From Clostridia bacterium (GTDB lineage: Bacteria; Bacillota; Clostridia; Oscillospirales; CAG-272): a DNA stretch of 64,000 nt. Position numbers and translations under genes: made by a program. The notes under the pieces were generated by a model, which saw only the letters and a program-made list of their open reading frames with translations, did not search any database and was not told the origin of the DNA. Of the stretch, positions 1 through 8,730 are shown one piece after another. The stretch covers positions 1 through 64,000 of the forward strand of contig JAFYMF010000006.1 of the NCBI GenBank assembly GCA_017556745.1, given 5' to 3'. The first letter of the stretch is position 1. Every line of letters begins with the position of its first letter.

Positions 1-2
1 AC

Positions 3-386
3 ATCGGAAACATTCACAAGTACGCCCGTAACGAGGACGTGCCGGAGCATACGATGTTCGTTATCACAACCGACGGACAGGAAAACGCAAGCCACCGTTA
101 CACAAGCGCGCAGGTCAAGAAGATGATAGAGCGACAGAAGGCGAAATACGGATGGGAGTTCTTGTTCATCGGAGCAAACATTGATGCCGTTGAGACTGCC
201 GCGCGGTACGGAATCAGCAAAGACAGAGCCGTGAACTATAATGCCGACGGAGAGGGCACGCAGATCCTGTATGAGTCGGTTGCGAAAGCTGTTTGTTGTG
301 TCAGAGAAGGCGTAGATATCGGTTCTGATTGGAGCGAAGAGATCAACGCTGACTATCAAAAGCGCGGAAAGAGATCTAAGAAATAA
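3..386 (+). CDS. vWA-domain protein, C-terminal part (cut by window edge)
   Basis: The reading frame is open from base 3, so the gene starts outside the window; a GTG at 39 is an internal Val, not a convincing start, as no ribosome binding site precedes it. The visible 127 residues contain a strand followed by TTDGQENAS, which resembles the second half of a von Willebrand factor A fold (the MIDAS-side TDG loop), then an amphipathic helix, a second strand (EFLFIGANIDA) and a basic tail ending KRGKRSKK. Stand-alone vWA proteins of this type are common in phages and integrative elements of Clostridia; their role is not established. A good terminator follows directly at 405. The mobile-element context is inferred from the relaxase, ParB and recombinase genes downstream. 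Confidence 0.75.
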   Translation: MGNIHKYARNEDVPEHTMFVITTDGQENASHRYTSAQVKKMIERQKAKYGWEFLFIGANIDAVETAARYGISKDRAVNYNADGEGTQILYESVAKAVCCVREGVDIGSDWSEEINADYQKRGKRSKK

Positions 387-404
387 TTAACGTAATACGA
401 TATT

Positions 405-455
405 AGCCGCTATCAAAGCGTGATTACCACGCCGCGATAGCGGCTTTTCTTTTTG
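405..455 (+). terminator. Rho-independent terminator after the vWA gene
   Basis: Ten-base perfect arms AGCCGCTATC (405-414) and GATAGCGGCT (436-445), with extra inner pairing GCGTG/CACGC, are followed by TTTCTTTTT. It ends the vWA transcript and separates it from the repeat region. Confidence 0.85.
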
Positions 456-512
456 CAAATTTTTAGAAGTGTGTCGGGTTTTAGGAGTTTCGTTGGCTAC
501 CAATTAGAGGGG

Positions 513-535
513 CTTCGTGCCAGAATGGCGCGAAG
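513..535. repeat. Copy 1 of a shared short palindrome (CTTCGTGCCA type)
   Basis: Arms CTTCGTGCCA and TGGCGCGAAG flank GAA; one position is a G-T wobble. A less perfect relative lies at about 1609-1626 (CTCGTGCCA, AGA, TGACACG) and a perfect one inside the first parB gene at 3994-4014. Confidence 0.7.
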
Positions 536-1294
536 TTTGAAAAAGGTTGCCCTTTTTAGCTTGTTTCGGCGGCTACTACTTGGAGAAGATTTTTTCGTCC
601 ATTCTTCGAAAAAGTCAATAACGAATAGTAGAGGGATGAAAACAATCTGTGAATTTTATCGAAATGGGGTGTATTTTTGCCGTTTTCGCTGGCTACCAAT
701 TGAGGGGACTTTTTCGGAAGACAAGTTTTAACGCTAATAGTAATATGAGTACTACCCCCATAATCTTCGAAAGTATAAACTTTTTGTAAAATCGCAAAAT
801 TTTAGGTTAATTTTTGTCAAAAAAGTTTCCAACTAATAAGTAGAGGAATATGCAAATAATTTGTGAATTTTGAAAAAATATGGTAGTCAAATTGCAAAAA
901 AGTAAGCAACGAATAGTAGAAAACAAAAAACTGCTCGTCAACCTTATAAATAATGCTGTTTCGCCGGCTACTACTTAGGAGGACTTTATTTTTAAGAATT
1001 TTTGGCTCAAACGATAAAAAAGTTCCCAACTAATAAGTGGGAGCATATGCAAACAATTTGTAAATTCAGCAAAAATACGTTGCTCAAATCGCAAAAAAGT
1101 AAGCAACGTATAGTGAAGGGGTATAAAATCAGTGTTTTCGCCGCCTACCACTTAGAGGGATATTTATTTCATGAAAATCGTTTGTATTTTTACAAAAAAG
1201 TTCCCAATTAAATATTGGAGGATGTGATGGGTTTCGCTCGTTCGCATCGGCTACAACTTGAAGGCATTAAAAACTTTTCGATTATTTTCAAGAT

Positions 1295-1370
1295 TCTGTG
1301 ATAGTGAAAAGTATGAAGTTGTATTTTTCAAAAGTATGTGACAGTGAAAAATGGAGGGTTGTCTTTTTGC
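1295..1370 (+). repeat. Tandem 40-bp duplication inside the repeat region
   Basis: The segment beginning TCTGTGATAGTGAAAA at 1295 recurs as TATGTGACAGTGAAAA at 1335, and both continue into a GTTGTNTTTTT tract. The two units are offset by 40 bases and lie between repeat copies X6 and X7. No coding potential is seen. Confidence 0.6.
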
Positions 1371-1642
1371 TGATTTCGCTGGCTACTACATAGAGGGTCT
1401 TTTAATTTCTCACGCAAAATTCTTTGAAAAAGTCAGCAACGAATAGTGGGAGGATGAAAACAATTTATGAATTTTTGCAAAAAGTGGCGGATTTTAGCCA
1501 TTCTCGCTGCCTACCTATTGAGGGGATATTTTTATCGCAGGACAAATTTAGCGATTTCGATTCGGTACATAAGTGAGAGACACTTGCAGGAAAGCAAGAA
1601 CATTAACCTCGTGCCAAGATGACACGAAGCGAAAAAGAGAGT

Positions 1643-1667
1643 GGTATGGGTCAAATTGACCCATACC
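1643..1667. repeat. Perfect 12-bp-arm palindrome upstream of the relaxosome genes
   Basis: Arms GGTATGGGTCAA and TTGACCCATACC with a single central A. With no T-run it is not a terminator; an odd-centred palindrome of this kind is more like a protein-binding site. It lies 135 bases before the oriT-like repeat. Confidence 0.7.
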
Positions 1668-1801
1668 AAAACGAAAATCCTCCATACATAGTGCATATGC
1701 ACACCGCCTAAGATCACGCCGCAAATCTTCACGGAAGGAGGCTGAACATAGTCTGTGGTATGGTCAAGGGCAAGAACGAGGGGATAAGTGGATTCGCCAC
1801 C

Positions 1802-1832
1802 TTACGGTATAGGGCTCTGTCCTATACTGTAA
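1802..1832. other. Candidate origin of transfer (oriT) inverted repeat
   Basis: Arms TTACGGTATAGG and CCTATACTGTAA (11 of 12 pairs plus one G-T) enclose the loop GCTCTGT. The repeat is just upstream of a ribbon-helix-helix protein and an HUH relaxase gene, which is the usual place for an oriT. The base run just after it (AACAAGCATAGCAAACGTGG) could hold the nick site, but I cannot place nic from sequence alone. Confidence 0.55.
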
Positions 1833-1941
1833 CAAGCATAGCAAACGTGGCTACGCCCGCTTGCCCGTCTTTGCTTCGGCGCAAAGACATTTTAGGGAGG
1901 CATCCCTAATACCCTCGGAAATCACAACACAGGAGGACGAT

Positions 1942-2208
1942 ATTATCGAAAACAAAAAGAAAGAAGAAGTGATCCGCTTCAAAACAACGACGGATCATAA
2001 AGCAAAAATCGAACGTGCCGCCGAGAAGCGCGGCATTACGGTATCGGAGTACCTTCGCCAATCGGTCAATTCCAAGTTGAGCCGAGAACGACCAATGGAT
2101 TGGTATCCGACTATTGAACGGCTTGAAGCTATCTGCGCGGGAGCAGACGGCGAAACGCGAGAGGCGCTGATCACTCTTATCCGTTCACTCTACAAGGGAG
2201 GCGCGTAA
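1942..2208 (+). CDS. Ribbon-helix-helix relaxosome accessory protein (MobC-like)
   Basis: Encodes about 88 residues. The N-terminal part has a single strand (EEVIRFKTTTDHKAKIERAAEK) followed by RGITVSEYLRQSVNSKL, a typical ribbon-helix-helix DNA-binding unit; the rest is helical. Such proteins bind oriT beside the relaxase. A strong AGGAGG at 1931-1936 is followed by no ATG, GTG or TTG at a useful distance; the codons at the right spacing are ATT (1942) and ATC (1945), so a rare start codon is likely. An open frame extends back to a TTG at 1861, but that N-terminus crosses the region after oriT and has no ribosome binding site. The stop overlaps the ATG of the relaxase gene by one base. Confidence 0.7.
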   Translation: MIENKKKEEVIRFKTTTDHKAKIERAAEKRGITVSEYLRQSVNSKLSRERPMDWYPTIERLEAICAGADGETREALITLIRSLYKGGA

Positions 2209-3596
2209 TGGCAGTAACGTCAATATGGGCGGTGCATCGGTCGATCAAGGATGCGCTTGATTATGCTGCAAATCCCGAAAAGACCGAGAACCCAAATGAA
2301 GAAGATCTCCGTCGCTTGATGGATTACGCCGAAAATCCCGACAAGACGGAACAGCGGTATCTGATCAGCGGTGTCAACTGCCTACCCGAACTTGCCTATG
2401 AACGTATGATGGAGACCAAGCGGCGATACGGCAAGTATGGCGGTATTGTAGCCTATCACGGCTATATGAGTTTCAAGCCCGGTGAGGTCACACCCGAGCA
2501 ATGCCACGCGCTCGGAGTGGAGCTTGCCAAGCGGTTGTGGGGCGACAAGTATGAGGTGTTGGTCGCAAGTCATAGAGACCACGAGCATCTGCATAACCAC
2601 TTTATTCTGAATAGCGTTAGCTTCAAGGACGGCGAGAAGTTTCACTGTCCGCCGTACTATCACGACATGGTTATGGCTCCTGCATCGGATAAGCTCAGTC
2701 TTGAATACAGCCTTTCGATCATTCAAAACCCGCAAAGAAAACGCGCGCCATACGTCGCGTATATGGCTGAGAAAAAAGGTAAGCCGTCTCACAGAACCCT
2801 CTTGAAGATGGACATTGACGATGCTATCGCGGATTGTATGTTGCCTACTCATTTACAGTTTGCTTTGGCAAGGCGTGGTTACACCTATCTGCGCGGGAAG
2901 GAGTACAAGCATCCTTGCGTAATAGCAAAAGGATGGAAAAGACCTGTCCGAATAGATAGTCTCGGAGAACGCTATACCGCAGAAGCAATCGAGAAGCGCA
3001 TATTGTCAAAACGAGGACTACGCGACTTGTACCGCCCTCAATATCCACCTCTTTATGAGATTTGGAAACGCCGTAAGGGATACGATCAACACAACACGGT
3101 GGAGCTTATCTTTATGATCGTGCTTGAACTGTTTGGCATCGACACAAGCTGTAAGCCGATGAATGTTGAGAATTATCAAGAACCGCTATCTCCCGCCATG
3201 CGCCAAGAGCAGATTTATTTAGAGCGTTATATGGAAACGGTCAATCTCATCAACCGCAACAATCTCGGTACTACCGAAGAAGTGCAGGAGTTCATCAACG
3301 ACAAAGAAGCGGAAATGGCTATGTTATTGTCAGCGCGTAACAAGGTCGATAACCGACGTCGTAGAGCCACAACAGAAGCGGAGAAGGACAAATGCTCCAT
3401 TAAGCGTAAGGCGATATCAAAAGAACTCAAGGCGCTTCGCCACGATATTAACTTGGCTAAGGGCATATTCCCAATGATCGAAAACCTAAAAGAAAAGCTC
3501 CGTATTGAAATGGAGCAAGAACAAGAAATGTTCCCGAGAGAAACGGGAGCGAAACCCCAACCTAAAATTAAAAGAAATGAGGACAGAAACAGATGA
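2208..3596 (+). CDS. Relaxase / mobilization nuclease (HUH family)
   Basis: The 462-residue protein matches the relaxase/mobilization nuclease family: it nicks one strand at oriT through a catalytic tyrosine and leads the strand into the recipient. The metal-binding histidine motif is visible as HRDHEHLHNH (residues 122-131), and Tyr19 (ALDYAANPEKT) is the likely nucleophile. A related segment, LMDYAENPDKTE, follows at residues 38-49 and looks like an internal duplication. The C-terminal 150 residues are charged and helical. The ATG overlaps the end of the ribbon-helix-helix gene, and the stop overlaps the next gene (ATGA), so translation is probably coupled across the cluster. No coupling protein or type IV secretion gene is in the window; these may lie to the left or be supplied in trans. 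Confidence 0.9.
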   Translation: MAVTSIWAVHRSIKDALDYAANPEKTENPNEEDLRRLMDYAENPDKTEQRYLISGVNCLPELAYERMMETKRRYGKYGGIVAYHGYMSFKPGEVTPEQCHALGVELAKRLWGDKYEVLVASHRDHEHLHNHFILNSVSFKDGEKFHCPPYYHDMVMAPASDKLSLEYSLSIIQNPQRKRAPYVAYMAEKKGKPSHRTLLKMDIDDAIADCMLPTHLQFALARRGYTYLRGKEYKHPCVIAKGWKRPVRIDSLGERYTAEAIEKRILSKRGLRDLYRPQYPPLYEIWKRRKGYDQHNTVELIFMIVLELFGIDTSCKPMNVENYQEPLSPAMRQEQIYLERYMETVNLINRNNLGTTEEVQEFINDKEAEMAMLLSARNKVDNRRRRATTEAEKDKCSIKRKAISKELKALRHDINLAKGIFPMIENLKEKLRIEMEQEQEMFPRETGAKPQPKIKRNEDRNR

Positions 3597-4495
3597 TAAA
3601 CCCTTTTGAAAACGTACACGGACACCGAAACGAGACGACCTGCGCATATGCGCTGACCAACATTTACCCGATGGAAAACCATCCCTTTAAGGTCAAGGAC
3701 GATGAGGATATGGCGGCTCTTGTAGAGAGCATTCGTCAGTACGGAGTGCTTAATCCCATTATCGTCCGCAAAAGACAGACGGGCGGCGGTTATGAGATCG
3801 TATCCGGACACAGACGATATGAGGCTTGCAAGAGGCTCAACAAGTTTGACATTCCCGTCATCGTCCGCGATCTTACCGACGAAGAAGCTATTCTTACAAT
3901 GGTAGATGCCAACCTTCAGCGAGAAAGAATACTCCCATCGGAGAAAGCCTTCGCCTACAAGATGAAAATGGACGTTCTGCGCCATCAAGGAAGTTCGTGC
4001 CAAGATGGCACGAAGCGCTCGGATGAAACTCTTGCCGAAAGCACAGACGATAGTGCCCGTCAGATTCAGAGATATATCCGCTTGACCTATCTTATCCCCG
4101 AGCTTTTGAAGATGGTGGACGAGGGTATCGTTCCGCTTACGGCAGGCGTGAACTATTCCTATATGCGCCAATTCGAGCAGTTGTCGGTATGGATGATGCT
4201 TATGGACAAGTCTATGTCGATCACGACGGATAAGACAGAAGAAATGAAGAATGCAAGTAAAACCAAGGAGCTTAACGAGGAAGATATTCGCGGATATTTC
4301 AAATGTAACGCCACCGAGTCGAAAGAAAAAGCGCCCAAGAAGCAGAGCGTGAAGTTTGCCTTTGACGAGATCTCGGACTTCTTTACCGATATGAAGCCGA
4401 AGGAGGTTAAGGACAAGATCATTGAGATTCTGTTCGCTTGGTACGACTCGCAGAAGAACCAAATAGTGGATGAAAACGGAGGTGAATCTTATTGA
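3593..4495 (+). CDS. ParB/RepB/Spo0J family protein 1
   Basis: The 300-residue protein has a ParB N-terminal domain: HPFKVKDDEDMAALVESI, then GVLNPIIVRKR, GYEIVSGHRRYEA and a LTDEEAILTMVDANLQRE segment, followed by the KorB-type helix-turn-helix around ARQIQRYIRLTYLIPELL. The SGHRR motif fits the CTP-binding box of ParB proteins. On mobile elements such proteins serve partition or regulate transfer genes. The ATG overlaps the relaxase stop. In the linker just before the helix-turn-helix the gene carries a perfect palindrome (3994-4014) encoding SSCQDGTK, and that palindrome also occurs in the upstream repeat region. A second, related parB gene follows at once. Confidence 0.9.
   Translation: MINPFENVHGHRNETTCAYALTNIYPMENHPFKVKDDEDMAALVESIRQYGVLNPIIVRKRQTGGGYEIVSGHRRYEACKRLNKFDIPVIVRDLTDEEAILTMVDANLQRERILPSEKAFAYKMKMDVLRHQGSSCQDGTKRSDETLAESTDDSARQIQRYIRLTYLIPELLKMVDEGIVPLTAGVNYSYMRQFEQLSVWMMLMDKSMSITTDKTEEMKNASKTKELNEEDIRGYFKCNATESKEKAPKKQSVKFAFDEISDFFTDMKPKEVKDKIIEILFAWYDSQKNQIVDENGGESY
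3994..4014. repeat. Perfect palindrome inside parB 1
   Basis: Arms TTCGTGCCA and TGGCACGAA with loop AGA. The same palindrome, less perfect, is at 513-535 and about 1609-1626. It could be a binding site for the ParB protein itself or a small mobile palindrome accepted in a flexible linker. Confidence 0.75.
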
Positions 4496-5344
4496 TCAAA
4501 GGAACTGACAGAAATATACCTCTTTCTGAGCTGCATCCATTTAAGGATCATCCTTACAAGGTAGAGGACAATATGGAGATGGATGCGCTGTGCGAGAGCA
4601 TCGGCAAAAGCGGTCTATTATCTCCCATTATCGTTCGACCTCGTGATGAAGGCGGTTATGAGATCATCTCGGGACACCGCCGCGTTAGAGCCTATCAGCG
4701 CCTCGGTATTAGCGAGATACCGTCTGCCGTCTGTGATATGACCGACGAAGAAGCAATCGTCGCAATGGTCGATGCTAACCTCCACAGAGATCATATCCTA
4801 CCATCTGAAAAAGCCTTCGCCTACAAAATGAAGCTCGATGCTATCAAACGCCAAGGTGAGCGCACCGATCTGACTTCTGCCCAATTTGGGCAGAGGTTGA
4901 CCTCGGTGGAAAAGATCGCCGCCGAGAGTGATGAAAGCAAATCCCAAGTGCAGAGGTATATCTGCCTCACGCGTCTTGTTCCCGAACTTCTTCAAATGGT
5001 GGATGACGGAAGAATCGCACTCACTCCTGCGGTAGAGCTTTCAAAACTTCATCGCCTCACTCAAAAGCTCATCTATGAGATCTGCGATATGGATGACCTT
5101 ACGCCGTCCTACTCGCAGACTGTCCGTATGCGAAAGCTTGCCGACGAGGGCGCACTTGGTGAGGATGCTATTCGTGAGATCATGAGCGAGGAGAAAGCTA
5201 ATCAGCGGGAGCGCATCGTGATCTATATGGACGATATACGTCAGTATTATCCCCGTAATATGCTCCCGAAGGATATTGTCGCCGACATTAAAAATCTCCT
5301 CCATAAGCGCCGTTTGGAACAAATGCGCAGAAAGGAGAATCGAG

Positions 5345-5355
<11 letters not shown>
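4492..5355 (+). CDS. ParB/RepB/Spo0J family protein 2
   Basis: A 287-residue paralogue of the preceding protein with the same layout: HPFKDHPYKVEDNMEMDALC, LLSPIIVRPRDEGGYEIISGHRR, a DEEAIVAMVDANLHRD segment and a helix-turn-helix near SQVQRYICLTRLVPELL. The start is TTG at 4492, overlapping the previous stop (TTGA) and preceded by GGAGGTG at 4479-4485. The linker before the helix-turn-helix again carries a palindrome (4876-4894), of different sequence but in the matching place. The two proteins probably have related but separate DNA targets. The last codons overlap the start of the next small gene by 11 bases. Confidence 0.9.
4876..4894. repeat. Perfect odd-centred palindrome inside parB 2
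   Basis: Arms TCTGCCCAA and TTGGGCAGA with a central T. It encodes SAQFGQ and lies at the position homologous to the palindrome in parB 1. Its CAA-N-TTG centre loosely resembles that of the palindrome at 1643-1667. Confidence 0.7.
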
Positions 5356-7307
<1,952 letters not shown>

Positions 7308-7356
7308 CAAAAGAAAAAGAGCAGAAAATCTGCTCCAAACAATCAATTATAGGCAA

Positions 7357-7398
7357 AAAAGTATCGAGTGTTCATCACTTTCGTTATGAACACTCGAT
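7357..7398 (-). terminator. Terminator of the tRNA-Leu gene
   Basis: On the minus strand, directly after the tRNA CCA, 13-base arms (one arm reads ATCGAGTGTTCAT) enclose a 10-base loop and are followed by ACTTTTTT. This is a strong Rho-independent terminator for the tRNA, and it also faces the end of the integrated element. Confidence 0.8.
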
Positions 7399-7399
7399 A

Positions 7400-7482
7400 T
7401 GGTGCGGGTGACAGGACTTGAACCTGCACGAATAAACACAAGATCCTAAATCTTGCGCGTCTGCCAATTCCGCCACACCCGC
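7400..7482 (-). tRNA. tRNA-Leu (anticodon UAG)
   Basis: The minus strand gives acceptor arms GCGGGTG and CACCCGC, a discriminator A and an encoded CCA (7400-7402). The D-arm region reads GGCGGAATTGGCAGACGCG as usual for tRNA-Leu. The anticodon stem-loop is CAAGA-TTTAGGA-TCTTG with anticodon TAG, the T-arm loop is GGTTCAAGTCC, and a short variable arm (TGTTTATTCGTG) lies between. The length of 83 fits a class II tRNA. It lies about 90 bases from the end of the recombinase gene, so it may flank the insertion site. Confidence 0.95.
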
Positions 7483-7500
7483 AATTTTGATATATGTTCG

Positions 7501-7537
7501 AATGAACACAAGCCCTGATACAGGGCTTGTGTTCATT
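7501..7537. terminator. Perfect 17-bp hairpin, probable terminator of the 11.6-7.5 kb operon
   Basis: Arms AATGAACACAAGCCCTG and its exact complement enclose ATA. It lies ten bases after the stop of the minus-strand gene that ends at 7547. A clean T-run is missing on either side (the + side has ATTATTTTT further on), so its strength is uncertain. The arm begins AATGAACAC, similar to the arm ATGAACACTCGAT of the tRNA terminator. Confidence 0.6.
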
Positions 7538-7546
7538 ATTGTACCA

Positions 7547-8704
7547 TTATTTTTCAATGTTGTCAAGCAGATATCCGAGTTTCATCCACTGTATTACTTC
7601 TTTTCCCTGTTCGACTTCGATGTTGTCCTCTGTCCACATAGTTCCATCTTCACAAGCTGACTTGTTTTCTGCTGAAAGTGCCTGCGGACAATTAGAAAAC
7701 GCCATATAGAGATCACCGCGGATACTTATCGTTTCGTGTTCAACAAAACCGTACTTTGAGAAAAGATCCAGTATCACTTCACCATTATATACGAATTTCA
7801 GCGCATTTCTGAAGTTGTGCATGCGCGGGAAGTTCTTTGTTGATTTATCGCTTTTATAGTTATAGATGAACAACGGCTTGCCGTAATATTCGATTATATC
7901 ATGACGTGACTGTACACCGTCTTCATAAATCTTTGTGGTCCAGGTCTTTCCGTTATCTTTAGATACAGTATATCCTGCATGATTTGTACCGTGATCGTCA
8001 GGGGCGGAGCGAAATGCTCCAAAGATTCCTTCAGCATTTACAAAATATCTGAACTCGTAGTTCTGCTTTTCAGGACAGATAGCAAAGGGTATCAGAATGT
8101 TATCATTTATCTTACAAAGTACAGCATAGGAATAGTCGTAATAGTTAAGAGTGACTGCAGTGTAGAACTCTCCGTTGTACGATGAAACCTTGTTTACTAT
8201 TGGTGACCAATCACTTTTTATGCCGTATCCCTTACCGGTTACATACTTACAGTATGTTGCCGCGTTAAGACGCTCGTCTCCCTCGTCGGTACGGAAAAAC
8301 ACCTCTGTTCGGGGGGAAAGGGTGTCTGCTGAAAAGTCGTAGTCTCTATAGAATACAGCGGTGTAGTCTCCGCTTCCTTGGGGGGCGGTTGCCGGTCTTG
8401 AATGATCGGTAAATACAATACGGACTTTCTTGTCACCTATCACATAGATAGCGTTGCAGAGCAGACCTCTTGACCTACCCTCCAGTACTTCTATTTTGCG
8501 GTGGCGTACGTTATGAGGCTGAGAAGGAGAGAATACGGTAAGACATATACGTCCGCCGGTTTCACCGTAGTGCTTGGCAATTCCGCTATGATATGAGACG
8601 AAAACAAGACCGTTTCCTTTGTCGTATGCTATAGCAGAGCCGCACGCCGATGTTTCTTCCAGTCCATTATTTATCTGTGTCATATCCATTCCGTCGTAGA
8701 TCAT
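7547..8704 (-). CDS. Asp-box beta-propeller protein (sialidase-like fold), function unknown
   Basis: The 385-residue soluble protein has no signal peptide or membrane segment. It carries an Asp-box, SKDNGKTWTT, in the second half, and its strand-rich repeats fit a sialidase-like beta-propeller; one Asp-box is not enough to call an enzyme. Other recognisable segments are ETSACGSAIAYDKGNGLVF near the start and VFTDHSRPATAP in the middle. It is the last gene of an operon with an M20 peptidase (27 bases upstream) and a PHP-domain protein. An acting partner in glycan or peptide breakdown is a guess from that context. The start ATG follows GTAGGGGTAAA; in-frame ATG codons six and eight codon positions in are alternatives. 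Confidence 0.7.
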   Translation of the reverse strand: MIYDGMDMTQINNGLEETSACGSAIAYDKGNGLVFVSYHSGIAKHYGETGGRICLTVFSPSQPHNVRHRKIEVLEGRSRGLLCNAIYVIGDKKVRIVFTDHSRPATAPQGSGDYTAVFYRDYDFSADTLSPRTEVFFRTDEGDERLNAATYCKYVTGKGYGIKSDWSPIVNKVSSYNGEFYTAVTLNYYDYSYAVLCKINDNILIPFAICPEKQNYEFRYFVNAEGIFGAFRSAPDDHGTNHAGYTVSKDNGKTWTTKIYEDGVQSRHDIIEYYGKPLFIYNYKSDKSTKNFPRMHNFRNALKFVYNGEVILDLFSKYGFVEHETISIRGDLYMAFSNCPQALSAENKSACEDGTMWTEDNIEVEQGKEVIQWMKLGYLLDNIEK

Positions 8705-8730
8705 AACTTTTACCCCTACAATTCTTTGGT

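Larger units (their letters stand above)
488..1528 (+). repeat. Array of two alternating degenerate repeat modules (X, 8 copies; Y, 7 copies)
   Basis: Module X (about 27 bp) reads roughly TTTCGCTGGCTACYA then AYTTAGAGGGGA, seen at 488-512, 564-589, 684-709, 959-984, 1136-1162, 1239-1265, 1374-1400 and 1501-1528. Module Y (30-53 bp) reads AAAAAAGTNMSCAACKAATA, then GTRGAGGRATG and, in the longer copies, AACAATTTGTGAATTTT; it is seen at 609-657, 819-871, 895-924, 1016-1069, 1093-1121, 1194-1228 and 1427-1476. All copies point the same way. X and Y share a core (an AC step, an AT-rich step, then AGAGGG) and may derive from a common ancestor. Order is X X Y X Y Y X Y Y X Y X X Y X with irregular spacers. 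Function unknown. Confidence 0.8.
456..1800. other. Gene-free accessory region of the mobile element
   Basis: About 1.35 kb without a believable gene. Open frames here are short, change frame across the repeats and lack ribosome binding sites, except for a GGAAGGAGG at 1734-1742 that is not followed by a usable start. The stretch is AT-rich and filled by the alternating X/Y repeat array (488-1528), a 40-bp tandem duplication (1295-1370) and palindromes at 513-535, about 1609-1626 and 1643-1667. An oriT-like inverted repeat follows at 1802. A cis-acting function in transfer, partition or replication is an inference from this position. Confidence 0.7.

Noticed and set aside
453-731. 92-residue open frame in the repeat region
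   Set aside because: It crosses repeat copies X1, X2, Y1 and X3, has no ribosome binding site, and the repeats are not kept in one reading frame.
1002-1211. 69-residue open frame in the repeat region
   Set aside because: Same reasons: it is made of repeat copies Y4, Y5 and X5 with Lys-rich low-complexity translation.
488-1528. CRISPR array
   Set aside because: The repeats are of two kinds, degenerate, with irregular spacing and no cas genes nearby.
3227-4462. 411-residue open frame on the minus strand
   Set aside because: It is antisense to the relaxase end and parB 1, both of which show clear family motifs and coupled starts.
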